Program-made: the position numbers and the translations under genes
Part shown: positions 35,401 to 36,639 of the stretch, piece by piece
Layout: every line of letters begins with the position of its first letter
Position numbering within the stretch: position 1 is the stretch's first letter
Assembly (NCBI RefSeq): GCF_000003815.2
Contig: NC_049997.1
Location: 14,386,706-14,423,344 of the forward strand
Reading direction: 5' to 3'
Length of the DNA stretch: 36,639 bases
Origin: Branchiostoma floridae
Taxonomy: Eukaryota > Chordata > Leptocardii > Amphioxiformes > Branchiostomatidae
Notes under the pieces: model-generated
What the model was told of the DNA's origin: nothing
The model's database searches: none
What the model saw: the letters and a program-made list of their open reading frames with translations, nothing else

Positions 35401-36178
35401 GGTTTAGAAGTACTGGTACTTTAAGTAATCATTGTTGGTTTTGACGTTTTTATGTACTACTACTTCTAAACCAACAATAATTCAGTCAACGGGATGTCAA
35501 CATCTTAACTTCCGTTACAGCATACCCCCGGACTCTACCTACTTCAACGTAACAGAACTTTTCCCAATAACGAAGTACATCATCCGGATTGAAGCCGTCA
35601 GCATGTACGGACGTAGTGTCGAAACTGTGAGCTTTGGTAGCACCGGTATGTTAACAACCTACTTAATGAAACATTTTTTGCATATTTCATGGCCTTATTC
35701 AAATCCAAACTGGGCAAAGTCCCTATCTACAAAGCATTCTAGCAATGATGTATTTCACAATACTCTGAATTGTTTACTATCAGATTATGAATGCCATCAG
35801 ATTATGAATGCTTAATGATACTCTGTTATAGTTTTTGATTGTTTATTTGTTTGTTTTTTGTTTGTTTTCAGTTGACATAAAAGATTTGCCGAGTACCACA
35901 AACGCCATGATAAAAACGACAGCCACCCCGGAACTGAATATTAGGACCAACACGTTTTGGCTCGAAGACTTCGCCACTGCTCCTAAAATAGAAGGTGGCA
36001 ATAAGTTACTTGCTTTGTTTAAATAGATGGCTTCCTTTACTGAATGACAGTGACACACATGGATCTTGGCTTCTATGAAAATATTATAATTGCGTGTTTG
36101 TTATTATTACAGACACCACAGCAAAGCCAGCAACATTTGGGTTGAAGAACATGCTGACCTCAACGGCCGCTACAACAA
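1036..36178 (+). CDS. Modular extracellular protein: signal peptide, vWA, EGF, 16 CCP, 10 cbEGF, 4 FN3, Ser/Thr linker (partial at 3' end)
   Basis: This is the whole-gene entry; exons are listed separately. A chain of 39 exons (counting one of three alternative first exons) can be read with canonical GT-AG borders and consistent phases: the first intron is phase 1, the vWA introns are phase 2 and 0, and nearly all later introns are phase 1. The domain order is signal peptide, vWA, EGF, sushi x16, calcium-type EGF x10, fibronectin III x4, then Thr-rich linkers. The visible coding length is about 6,025 nt. Symmetrical 1-1 modules are typical of metazoan exon-shuffled extracellular proteins, as in SVEP1-type proteins, but I recognise no ortholog with this order and assign no symbol. 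Adhesion, matrix or immune recognition is inferred from the domain types only. The last exon has a donor, so the C-terminus, and any membrane anchor, lies beyond the window. The true 5' end depends on which first exon is used. Confidence 0.85.
1723..2726 (-). repeat. Unit A-specific insertion with interspersed-repeat features
   Basis: Units B and C join the flanking sequences directly (GATAACACAG to a GTCAGTT-like stretch), so about 1.0 kb is extra in unit A. On the minus strand it carries the hairpin ACCTCCATGAAAAATGGAGGT (2361-2381) and then the GATATTTGGTATTTGGGTAGG motif (about 2250-2275) and CCTTGGTACTGCAACAG. The same family occurs at 5087 and 32786. No gene was found in it. Confidence 0.55.
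4837..4845 (+). promoter_or_regulatory. Candidate TATA box in unit A
   Basis: TATAAAAAG stands after AAGCTC and about 25-30 bp before CTACACCAAGGACG. It is conserved in unit B (11099), where it lies upstream of first exon C. From here the next first exon (B) is separated by the 2.95 kb insertion. No Inr or other element is certain. Confidence 0.25.
4869..4907 (+). repeat. 17-bp minisatellite with hairpin, two units
   Basis: AAGGACGT GATATA ACGTCCTT forms an 8-bp stem and is followed by one more GTGATATAACGTCCTTG unit. The homologous site in unit B has one unit more. Confidence 0.75.
5140..5705 (+). repeat. Degenerate ~120-150 bp tandem repeat, about four units
   Basis: Each unit contains GATATTTGG(C/T)-like sequence, GTGTGTAGCGG or a variant, a CGA/GAAATGGG-like run, then (C)CTGGC..CTT and GGTACTG(C/T)AG. 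Units begin near 5150, 5315, 5470 and 5605. The shared last motif occurs alone elsewhere (7833, 32866). Confidence 0.5.
6105..6185 (+). repeat. Second copy of the hairpin-start repeat
   Basis: CTCTTCGCCAGAAGAG is followed by TAATG and by CATATAACTCGAGAAATTGT, matching 5087-5163 (ATCTTCGCCAAGAAGAT, TAATG, GGATATAAGTCGAGAAATTGT). The stem bases differ but still pair. Confidence 0.6.
6635..6813. repeat. Imperfect 179-bp palindrome (foldback element)
   Basis: TAGTTACCCCATGG at the left pairs with the inverse CCATGGGGTAACTA at the right. The internal arms (GTTTCTGTGTATATCACCAG and its inverse, ATCTCTAGTCTCC and its inverse) are nearly perfect around a GC-rich centre at about 6722. It looks like a MITE or foldback. 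Open frames across it on both strands are a by-product of the symmetry. Confidence 0.85.
6814..6960 (-). repeat. Dispersed coding-derived repeat (also at 440-560)
   Basis: On the minus strand this reads as an open stretch including [18 protein letters not shown] and [14 protein letters not shown] partial, broken relative is on the plus strand at about 450-560 (AAGAAAGATTGTGGA, GAGAAGCTTCGG, GAAGTATGCCA). I do not recognise the source protein; it is most simply part of a transposed element. Confidence 0.4.
7646..7678. repeat. Perfect 13-bp-stem hairpin
   Basis: GTGATGGTTTCTC and GAGAAACCATCAC pair perfectly around the 7-base loop CGTGAAA. The surroundings (7510-7710) are unusually GC-rich and contain CGTCATATGACG. 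The function is unknown, possibly the core of a small transposon. Confidence 0.7.
8072..8182 (+). other. Upstream ORF of first exon B (36 codons)
   Basis: The frame begins [15 protein letters not shown] and ends LKLSLRC before the TAA that lies one base upstream of the exon B start codon. It is equivalent to 924-1034, with Ala changed to Thr near its end. Confidence 0.4.
8184..8274 (+). CDS. Alternative first exon B (signal peptide)
   Basis: The exon encodes 30 residues beginning [14 protein letters not shown] with the hydrophobic core [11 protein letters not shown] and an Ala-rich cleavage region (TQAAA). It ends GCTG|GTAAGG in phase 1, compatible with the acceptor at 14468. It is one of three near-identical intact copies. 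Neither frame nor splice donor is damaged, so it is a credible alternative start of the same gene, although it could also be an unused duplicate. Confidence 0.72.
8455..8771 (+). repeat. Segment present in unit B, absent from unit A
   Basis: Unit A reads GTGACTACAT directly into TTGCATAATCCATGCG, while unit B has about 317 bp between these. The extra piece begins near AATGCATTAAGTTCGCGG, a motif shared with the MITE at 20221. It is either an old MITE-containing insertion or a deletion in unit A. Confidence 0.55.
11099..11107 (+). promoter_or_regulatory. Candidate TATA box upstream of first exon C
   Basis: TATAAAAAG lies 397 bp before the exon C start codon. A start site about 30 bp downstream would give a 5' leader of about 370 nt containing the 36-codon upstream ORF. 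The match is to consensus only. Confidence 0.3.
11131..11186 (+). repeat. 17-bp minisatellite with hairpin, three units
   Basis: This is the same array as at 4869 but with an extra GTGATATAACGTCCTTG unit, about 25 bp downstream of the candidate TATA box. Confidence 0.75.
11392..11502 (+). other. Upstream ORF of first exon C (36 codons)
   Basis: The same 36-codon frame has His to Pro at codon 2 and one Ala to Val change. It remains open and stops one base before the exon C ATG. Confidence 0.4.
11504..11594 (+). CDS. Alternative first exon C (signal peptide, nearest to vWA)
   Basis: This copy encodes [14 protein letters not shown], the core [11 protein letters not shown] and the end TQVAA, followed by GCTG|GTAAGG in phase 1. 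It is the copy closest to the vWA exons (intron 1 of 2.87 kb) and so, by distance alone, the likeliest default first exon. A TATA-like motif (11099) lies about 400 bp upstream. The 5' flank is nearly identical to those of copies A and B for at least 140 bp. Confidence 0.78.
11925..12165 (-). repeat. Inverted copy of the post-exon segment
   Basis: Read in reverse complement, this stretch matches 8380-8625 of unit B, for example the run from the TCATCATGTTAACTG motif through the AGTTCGCGGTAAGGCGC motif to ACTTACTCGTACTAAT. Its right end is also the inverse of 11695-11735 in the same unit, so the two can pair. Confidence 0.75.
12330..12480 (+). repeat. Fourth, decayed leader relic without first exon
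   Basis: The segment from ACCAGACAATCATAG through TTCCTCTAATTCACCATGACA matches 810-960, the leader of unit A. It loses similarity before the position where the signal-peptide exon would be, and no equivalent ATG exon follows. This suggests an older fourth copy. Confidence 0.6.
13450..14240 (+). repeat. ~170-bp degenerate tandem repeat, about five units
   Basis: Units share a CCAAATTTCAG(A/G)TCATTTGGTT core, AAGGGCATAGGAGCCAAAA, then an AAAAATGGC run and an AAAGTG run. Copies centre near 13470, 13625, 13760, 13910 and 14075, with a last partial one at 14190. Relatives of the same motifs appear in CCP introns (near 16870, 18280). No gene is present. Confidence 0.7.
14302..14326. repeat. Perfect 10-bp-stem hairpin upstream of vWA
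   Basis: CAATCCATAC and GTATGGATTG pair around TGTT. It sits just before a fragment (14333-14432) that repeats 2760-2855 of unit A. Confidence 0.6.
14333..14432 (+). repeat. Orphan fragment of the duplicated unit
   Basis: AACTAGAAAGGCCGACATTTGCTTGG and the following ~70 bp match units A (2760), B (9226) and C (13202). It lies 37 bp before the vWA exon, beyond the 170-bp repeat array. Confidence 0.65.
14469..14640 (+). CDS. vWA domain exon 1 (MIDAS DxSxS)
   Basis: The acceptor is the pyrimidine-poor TTTACCCCAG and the donor AC|GTGAGT is phase 2. The translation starts [19 protein letters not shown]. It contains the hydrophobic first beta strand and the complete metal-ion-dependent adhesion site motif D-G-S-G-S, then the first helix ([12 protein letters not shown]) and the RVGVVQYS strand. 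This is the N-terminal third of a von Willebrand A domain of the collagen/matrilin type. Confidence 0.93.
14980..15130 (+). CDS. vWA domain exon 2
   Basis: The exon follows TTTTTCAG, completes a Thr codon and ends at AAA|GTACGG in phase 0. It encodes [18 protein letters not shown] and then [17 protein letters not shown]. The GGTRTG segment supplies the conserved MIDAS threonine. Spacing and order match the middle of a vWA domain. The intron before it (14641-14979) and the one after it (15131-15346) show no other coding sequence. Confidence 0.93.
15347..15569 (+). CDS. vWA domain exon 3
   Basis: The acceptor is CCCTTTTCAG and the exon begins in phase 0 with [14 protein letters not shown], which carries the third MIDAS ligand (the Asp of VVTDG). 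It goes on to the [13 protein letters not shown] strand and the C-terminal helix ending [11 protein letters not shown]. The donor GCAG|GTTAGT is phase 1. Together the three exons make a complete vWA domain of about 180 residues with all MIDAS residues present, so divalent-metal-dependent ligand binding is plausible. Confidence 0.93.
15848..15973 (+). CDS. EGF-like domain exon
   Basis: This 126 bp exon is phase 1-1 (CTCACAG acceptor, ACAG|GTGAGA donor). It encodes [18 protein letters not shown], then [15 protein letters not shown]. The cysteine pattern and the GFxGxxC ending are those of a laminin/Notch-type EGF domain without an N-terminal calcium-binding motif. It links the vWA domain to the CCP array. 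Confidence 0.9.
16630..16803 (+). CDS. CCP/sushi domain 1 (type A)
   Basis: A 174 bp phase 1-1 exon encodes [18 protein letters not shown] and on to WSYSAPTC. It has the four sushi cysteines, the NG turn after the first cysteine and the conserved Trp between the third and fourth cysteines. It is nearly identical to CCP2-4. Confidence 0.93.
17259..17432 (+). CDS. CCP/sushi domain 2 (type A)
   Basis: A 174 bp phase 1-1 exon differs from CCP1 at about seven bases, with amino-acid changes to Thr (NPTNG), Asp (GYDLNG) and Asn (WSNSAP). All four cysteines and the Trp are kept. Confidence 0.93.
18031..18204 (+). CDS. CCP/sushi domain 3 (type A, five cysteines)
   Basis: A 174 bp phase 1-1 exon of the A type. 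The codon for Tyr in AVSYSS is TGC here (GCTGTGAGCTGCAGC), giving AVSCSS and an odd fifth cysteine in a fold that normally has two disulfides. Everything else matches CCP1. Confidence 0.92.
18674..18847 (+). CDS. CCP/sushi domain 4 (type A)
   Basis: A 174 bp phase 1-1 exon of the A type after a CTTCAG acceptor. It completes Val instead of Ala at the junction, and the last residues read PTCVG. The four cysteines and Trp are intact. Confidence 0.93.
19095..19265 (+). CDS. CCP/sushi domain 5
   Basis: A 171 bp phase 1-1 exon encodes [18 protein letters not shown], then [25 protein letters not shown] and PPTC. It is intermediate between the A type and the later ones; the GSNSYGDV loop is shared with CCP6. 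Confidence 0.92.
19266..19841 (+). other. Intron between CCP5 and CCP6
   Basis: There is no gene or clear mobile element. A pair of GTTATGACATGC/GTATCATAC-like stretches before CCP5 (18915-18960) recurs loosely at 19725-19770, suggesting that CCP5 and CCP6 arose by duplication with their introns. Confidence 0.4.
19842..20012 (+). CDS. CCP/sushi domain 6
   Basis: A 171 bp phase 1-1 exon encodes [35 protein letters not shown] and AWSGNPPTC. The acceptor is TTTGCATGTAG and the donor CAA|GTACGA. The expected cysteines and Trp are present. Confidence 0.92.
20183..20492. repeat. (TA)n microsatellite with outer inverted repeats around the MITE
   Basis: GTCCTGTA (20183-20190) and TACAGGAC (20485-20492) are inverse complements that bracket the TA tracts and the MITE. 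The whole block could fold into a nested cruciform. Confidence 0.7.
20221..20428. mobile_element. MITE inserted in a (TA)n tract
   Basis: The 208-bp element has 9-bp perfect terminal inverted repeats CTGTAAATG / CATTTACAG flanked by TA on both sides and several TTCGCGGT motifs typical of a widespread marine-invertebrate Tc1/mariner-type MITE family. (TA)n runs continue on both sides (20189-20220 and 20429-20486). Confidence 0.8.
20541..20711 (+). CDS. CCP/sushi domain 7 (type C founder-like)
   Basis: A 171 bp phase 1-1 exon encodes [35 protein letters not shown] and WSDNVPTC. It is the most divergent of the PDNG (C-type) domains, and the intron after it lacks the retroelement found after CCP9, 11 and 13. 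That makes it the likely older relative of those copies. Confidence 0.92.
20976..21146 (+). CDS. CCP/sushi domain 8 (type D)
   Basis: A 171 bp phase 1-1 exon encodes [37 protein letters not shown] and IWTDSAPTC. It starts the first of the 1.48 kb two-exon units. It differs from later D-type copies at Gln (GYQL) and Ile (DRIW). Confidence 0.93.
21558..21728 (+). CDS. CCP/sushi domain 9 (type C)
   Basis: A 171 bp phase 1-1 exon encodes [34 protein letters not shown] and WSDNVPTC. It carries His after the second cysteine, where the other copies have Asp. The four cysteines are intact. Confidence 0.93.
21892..22328 (+). mobile_element. Retroelement fragment, copy 1 (CCP9-CCP10 intron)
   Basis: A 437-bp AT-rich insert is flanked by ACCCTAAT on both sides (21884-21891 and 22329-22336). 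It ends GATCCGAATAAACCAAACCAA, like the 3' end of a non-LTR retrotransposon. The empty site is visible in the CCP7-CCP8 intron near 20848 (TCCCTAGCTGCACTGTATGA). Confidence 0.65.
22463..22633 (+). CDS. CCP/sushi domain 10 (type D)
   Basis: A 171 bp phase 1-1 exon whose protein is the same as CCP14 over the whole domain ([22 protein letters not shown]). Apart from the second base of the exon, I see no nucleotide difference from CCP14 or across the following intron. Confidence 0.93.
23037..23207 (+). CDS. CCP/sushi domain 11 (type C)
   Basis: A 171 bp phase 1-1 exon encodes [33 protein letters not shown] and WSDNIPTC. Its first half matches CCP15 without visible differences up to position 23121, after which the two diverge. 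Confidence 0.93.
23342..23817 (+). mobile_element. Retroelement fragment, copy 2 (CCP11-CCP12 intron)
   Basis: This is the same insert as at 21892, carried by unit duplication. It keeps an additional internal stretch (CCTCTCCCGCTCCATTTTC) missing from copy 1 and has lost about 20 bp near its 3' end (no GTGCTAGTGATG). Confidence 0.65.
23938..24108 (+). CDS. CCP/sushi domain 12 (type D)
   Basis: A 171 bp phase 1-1 exon encodes [30 protein letters not shown] and WTDSAPSC. Its downstream intron has diverged, with a deletion, relative to the introns after CCP8, 10 and 14. Confidence 0.93.
24482..24652 (+). CDS. CCP/sushi domain 13 (type C)
   Basis: A 171 bp phase 1-1 exon follows GTATTTTATAG. 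It encodes [26 protein letters not shown] and WSDNIPTC. Two Glu-to-Gly changes set it apart from CCP9, 11 and 15. Confidence 0.93.
24788..25279 (+). mobile_element. Retroelement fragment, copy 3 (CCP13-CCP14 intron)
   Basis: This is the same insert, with both the internal stretch and the GTGCTAGTGATG part, so it is the most complete of the three. It ends AACAGCAAACCAAACCCTAATTAC, where copy 1 has AATAAACCAAACCAAA. Confidence 0.65.
25414..25584 (+). CDS. CCP/sushi domain 14 (type D)
   Basis: A 171 bp phase 1-1 exon encoding the same domain as CCP10, at a constant offset of 2,951 bp. The intron after it is likewise indistinguishable by eye from the one after CCP10. Confidence 0.93.
25988..26158 (+). 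CDS. CCP/sushi domain 15 (type C)
   Basis: A 171 bp phase 1-1 exon that starts like CCP11 but ends [16 protein letters not shown] and GNVPTC. The last third is therefore diverged, which marks the edge of a homogenised tract. Confidence 0.93.
26159..27018 (+). other. Introns around CCP16
   Basis: The two introns (26159-26499, 26671-27018) show no gene, no retroelement fragment and no clear repeat. They mark the end of the duplicated CCP units. Confidence 0.5.
26500..26670 (+). CDS. CCP/sushi domain 16 (divergent D-like)
   Basis: A 171 bp phase 1-1 exon encodes [18 protein letters not shown], then [18 protein letters not shown] and WSSNAPSC. It closes the CCP array, and the donor AATG|GTACGG is followed by an 0.35 kb intron to the EGF series. 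Confidence 0.92.
27019..27141 (+). CDS. Calcium-binding EGF domain 1
   Basis: A 123 bp phase 1-1 exon encodes [27 protein letters not shown] and [10 protein letters not shown]. The DxDEC start and the Asn/aromatic pair between the fourth and fifth cysteines fit the calcium-binding EGF consensus. Confidence 0.92.
27378..27500 (+). CDS. Calcium-binding EGF domain 2
   Basis: A 123 bp phase 1-1 exon encodes [27 protein letters not shown] and [10 protein letters not shown]. The donor GATG|GTGGGA is weaker than those of its neighbours. A 615 bp intron with a LINE remnant follows, so skipping of this exon would be in frame. Confidence 0.88.
27600..28075 (-). pseudogene. Degenerate LINE reverse-transcriptase C-terminus
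   Basis: On the minus strand two broken frames read [19 protein letters not shown], then [15 protein letters not shown], and further [11 protein letters not shown] and [16 protein letters not shown]. These are the conserved C-terminal motifs of non-LTR retrotransposon ORF2 proteins. Stops and a frame change between the parts show it is dead. It lies in the intron between EGF2 and EGF3. Confidence 0.8.
28116..28238 (+). CDS. Calcium-binding EGF domain 3
   Basis: A 123 bp phase 1-1 exon encodes [27 protein letters not shown] and [10 protein letters not shown]. The consensus Gly of GSF is Ser here (ISSF). Confidence 0.92.
28565..28687 (+). CDS. Calcium-binding EGF domain 4
   Basis: A 123 bp phase 1-1 exon encodes [27 protein letters not shown] and [10 protein letters not shown]. 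All six cysteines and the calcium ligands DxNE are present. Confidence 0.92.
29158..29280 (+). CDS. Calcium-binding EGF domain 5
   Basis: A 123 bp phase 1-1 exon encodes [27 protein letters not shown] and [10 protein letters not shown], a full consensus domain. The acceptor is GATGCAG. Confidence 0.92.
29641..29763 (+). CDS. Calcium-binding EGF domain 6
   Basis: A 123 bp phase 1-1 exon encodes [27 protein letters not shown] and [10 protein letters not shown], a full consensus domain. The acceptor is AACATATAG. Confidence 0.92.
30066..30188 (+). CDS. Calcium-binding EGF domain 7
   Basis: A 123 bp phase 1-1 exon encodes [27 protein letters not shown] and [10 protein letters not shown]. The Asn of the calcium site (SNSVGSF) is kept. 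Confidence 0.92.
30314..30436 (+). CDS. Calcium-binding EGF domain 8
   Basis: A 123 bp phase 1-1 exon encodes [27 protein letters not shown] and [10 protein letters not shown]. All six cysteines are present. Confidence 0.92.
30636..30728. mobile_element. Palindromic foldback (MITE-like) element
   Basis: CGTCAAAAAGCAATTACTCAA at the left is nearly the inverse of TTGAGTAACTGCTTTTTGGCG at the right, and the inner arms GGATATGATTT / AAATCATATCC also pair. A single arm recurs at 35024-35063 (CAATCATATCCAGTTGCGT). The flank GTCTTATTACCTGGATGTC may belong to the element. Confidence 0.7.
30920..31042 (+). CDS. EGF domain 9 (calcium motif altered: DILEC)
   Basis: A 123 bp phase 1-1 exon encodes [27 protein letters not shown] and [10 protein letters not shown]. 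The third residue of the DxDEC motif is Leu, so one calcium ligand position is lost while the cysteine framework is complete. Confidence 0.92.
31177..31299 (+). CDS. Calcium-binding EGF domain 10
   Basis: A 123 bp phase 1-1 exon encodes [27 protein letters not shown] and [10 protein letters not shown]. It closes the EGF array; the next exon starts an FN3 domain. Confidence 0.92.
31628..31747 (+). CDS. FN3 domain 1, N-terminal half
   Basis: This 120 bp exon (TCCTACAG acceptor, TCCG|GTATGT donor, phase 1-1) encodes [20 protein letters not shown], then [15 protein letters not shown]. That is the A-to-C strand half of a fibronectin III domain with its conserved Trp. The second half follows after a 1.29 kb intron enlarged by a LINE fragment. 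Confidence 0.85.
31801..31860 (+). repeat. 30-bp direct tandem duplication
   Basis: AAATTCAGGTAAATCTTTCA plus the following 10 bases occurs twice in a row with a single mismatch, just inside the 5' end of the LINE fragment. Confidence 0.85.
31806..32675 (+). mobile_element. 5'-truncated CR1/L2-like LINE fragment
   Basis: An open frame to 32239 ends a reverse-transcriptase-type ORF2: [50 protein letters not shown] 3' untranslated part and an (AAAT)n tail (AAATAAATAAATAAATAAA to 32675) follow, typical of CR1/L2-type elements. TTATGGAAAATT occurs at 31794 and 32701, possibly an imperfectly placed target-site duplication. It splits FN3 domain 1. Confidence 0.82.
32786..32890 (+). repeat. Fragment of the hairpin-start repeat family
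   Basis: TGATGGACTGTAATGAT, then GACTTTGGGCCTCCTG and ACCTTGGTACTGCAACAG match the family seen at 2150-2285 (minus strand) and 5447-5570. It adds to the large FN3-1 intron. Confidence 0.5.
33033..33188 (+). CDS. FN3 domain 1, C-terminal half
   Basis: This 156 bp exon (TTTTTTTTCAG acceptor, ACTG|GTGAAT donor) encodes a segment that includes [19 protein letters not shown], the L-x-P/G-x-x-Y signature of FN3 E-F strands, and ends ISVECIT. It joins in frame with the exon ending at 31747. Confidence 0.85.
33421..33693 (+). CDS. FN3 domain 2
   Basis: A 273 bp phase 1-1 exon encodes a whole FN3 domain: [20 protein letters not shown] at the start, [16 protein letters not shown] with the L-x-P-x-x-x-Y motif, and an end in VIIITG. 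The usual core Trp is replaced by Cys (VQCLKPVG). Confidence 0.9.
34011..34289 (+). CDS. FN3 domain 3 with RKRR motif
   Basis: A 279 bp phase 1-1 exon encodes a whole FN3 domain: [52 protein letters not shown] and TVITG. Between strands C and C' it has the tetrabasic run RKRR followed by Ser (codons at 34136-34147), a consensus proprotein-convertase site. Confidence 0.92.
34837..34978 (+). CDS. FN3 domain 4, N-terminal half
   Basis: This 142 bp exon starts after CATGTAAAG and ends in phase 2 at TTCAG|GTAATC. It encodes [20 protein letters not shown], then [17 protein letters not shown], the first half of an FN3 domain. The acceptor has a weak pyrimidine tract, but phase and content fit. Confidence 0.85.
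35521..35645 (+). CDS. FN3 domain 4, C-terminal half
   Basis: The acceptor TTCCGTTACAG gives the needed phase 2 start and completes Ser. The exon encodes [20 protein letters not shown], then [13 protein letters not shown] with the L-x-P-x-x-x-Y motif. The donor ACCG|GTATGT is phase 1. A closer acceptor at about 35485 was rejected on phase. Confidence 0.85.
35872..35994 (+). CDS. Ser/Thr-rich linker exon 1
   Basis: A 123 bp phase 1-1 exon after GTTTTCAG encodes [20 protein letters not shown] and then [14 protein letters not shown]. It has no recognised fold and is rich in Thr, suggesting an O-glycosylated stalk. The donor GAAG|GTGGCA is weak, so the 3' border is less certain. Confidence 0.62.
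36113..36178 (+). CDS. Ser/Thr-rich linker exon 2 (last visible exon)
   Basis: A 66 bp phase 1-1 exon after ATTATTACAG encodes [20 protein letters not shown], then TT, and ends AACAA|GTAAAC. It continues the Thr-rich linker and shows that the gene goes on beyond the window. A short exon like this is supported mainly by phase agreement with its neighbour. Confidence 0.6.
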
Positions 36179-36199
36179 GTAAACAAGGTTTTGCCTTAT

Positions 36200-36290
36200 A
36201 CGAGGGGGGTTCAATAAGTTCTTTGCCTCACCAAGAAATAACAAGCACAACTCAGATTTTCAGGCACAACTTCATAGTATGAAGTCTTTT
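36200..36290 (+). mobile_element. Mariner-like terminal sequence, copy 1
   Basis: ACGAGGGGGGTTCAATAAGTTC resembles the conserved terminal inverted repeat start of mariner elements and is preceded by TATA. The following CAAGAAATAACAAGCACAAC recurs, diverged, at 36580. It lies immediately after the last visible exon. Confidence 0.45.
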
Positions 36291-36547
36291 ATCAATATCC
36301 TCCAAATTACAAATCATTGGAGTCATTACTTTCCAGGCATTCGTTTTTTCTAAATTAGAAGGTAAGTGGGGAGAAAAAGAAGGGTGAAGTGTGATCAGAC
36401 AATTTGACCTCACACCTCAGGTTGCAGATCAATTGTCCACCTTTTTTTTTCGTTATCCCTTACCTAACGTTACTGGGTGTCGCCTGCAACATGATGATCA
36501 CAATAATTTGAATTTTGGTACACATTTATATAAGACTTTATACATGT

Positions 36548-36639
36548 ACGTGGGGTTATCAATAAGTCCCCGACTTTACCGAGAAAAAACAGCACAGCTC
36601 AGATTTCCAACCATAGATGTCAAATATAAAGTCTTATAA
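36548..36639 (+). mobile_element. Mariner-like terminal sequence, copy 2
   Basis: ACGTGGGGTTATCAATAAGT, then CGACTTTACCGAGAAAAAAC and AGCACAGCTCAGATTT match copy 1 in the same direction, about 345 bp further on. It is cut by the window edge, so the complete element cannot be judged. Confidence 0.4.

Larger units (their letters stand above)
33189..35871 (+). other. Introns of the FN3 part
   Basis: The introns 33189-33420, 33694-34010, 34290-34836, 34979-35520 and 35646-35871 hold no extra exon I can support. The only repeat noted is the single foldback arm at 35024-35063. Confidence 0.5.

Noticed and set aside
35486-35645. Alternative longer start for the last FN3 half-exon using the TTCAG at about 35485
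   Set aside because: It would enter in the wrong phase after the phase-2 donor at 34978. The acceptor ending at 35520 restores the FN3 frame.

Overview
The window looks like nuclear DNA of an invertebrate chordate, most likely a lancelet (Branchiostoma). It has small, regularly spaced, almost all phase-1 exons that each encode one extracellular module. AT-rich introns of 0.25-1.3 kb separate them and are packed with MITE-like, LINE-like and tandem repeats. The species call is inferred from style; no alignment was possible. There are no bacterial operons, CRISPR arrays or recognisable RNA genes.

One plus-strand gene explains essentially all coding sequence. From the C-terminal part of intron 1 onward I can chain 38 exons with matching splice phases: a von Willebrand factor A domain (three exons, 14469-15569, intact MIDAS), one EGF domain (15848-15973), sixteen sushi/CCP domains, one exon each (16630-26670), ten calcium-binding-type EGF domains, one exon each (27019-31299), four fibronectin type III domains on six exons (31628-35645), and two Ser/Thr-rich linker exons (35872-36178). 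The last exon ends in a phase-1 donor, so the gene runs off the right edge. With a signal-peptide exon the visible coding sequence is about 6.0 kb, about 2,008 codons. The product should be a large secreted or membrane-anchored adhesion, matrix or immune-type mosaic protein. No transmembrane segment is seen in the window.

The left 14.4 kb is not ordinary upstream sequence. It holds three copies of a kilobase-scale unit. Each copy carries an intact first exon (1036-1123, 8184-8274, 11504-11594) encoding nearly the same signal peptide and ending in a phase-1 donor that fits the phase-1 acceptor of the first vWA exon at 14469. Each copy also has a 36-codon upstream ORF that stops one base before the start codon. 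The 3' half of units A and B contains a TATA-like motif. A fourth, decayed relic (12330-12480) and an inverted segment (11925-12165) lie inside unit C. The simplest reading is a tandem array of alternative first exons and promoters feeding one mosaic gene; the alternative is that two of the three are unused duplicates.

The CCP part records its own history. CCP1-4 are near-identical A-type repeats. CCP7-16 alternate between two types, and the pair CCP8-9 to CCP14-15 is a 1.48 kb two-exon unit repeated four times. Three of the introns carry the same retroelement fragment, inserted at a site whose empty version is still visible in the CCP7-CCP8 intron. CCP10-11 and CCP14-15 share about 657 bp, intron included, in which I see no difference. 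Repeats between or inside genes include a 2.95 kb composite insertion with stem-covarying terminal hairpins, a 179 bp palindrome, a MITE inside a (TA)n tract, two LINE reverse-transcriptase remnants and mariner-like ends at the right edge.
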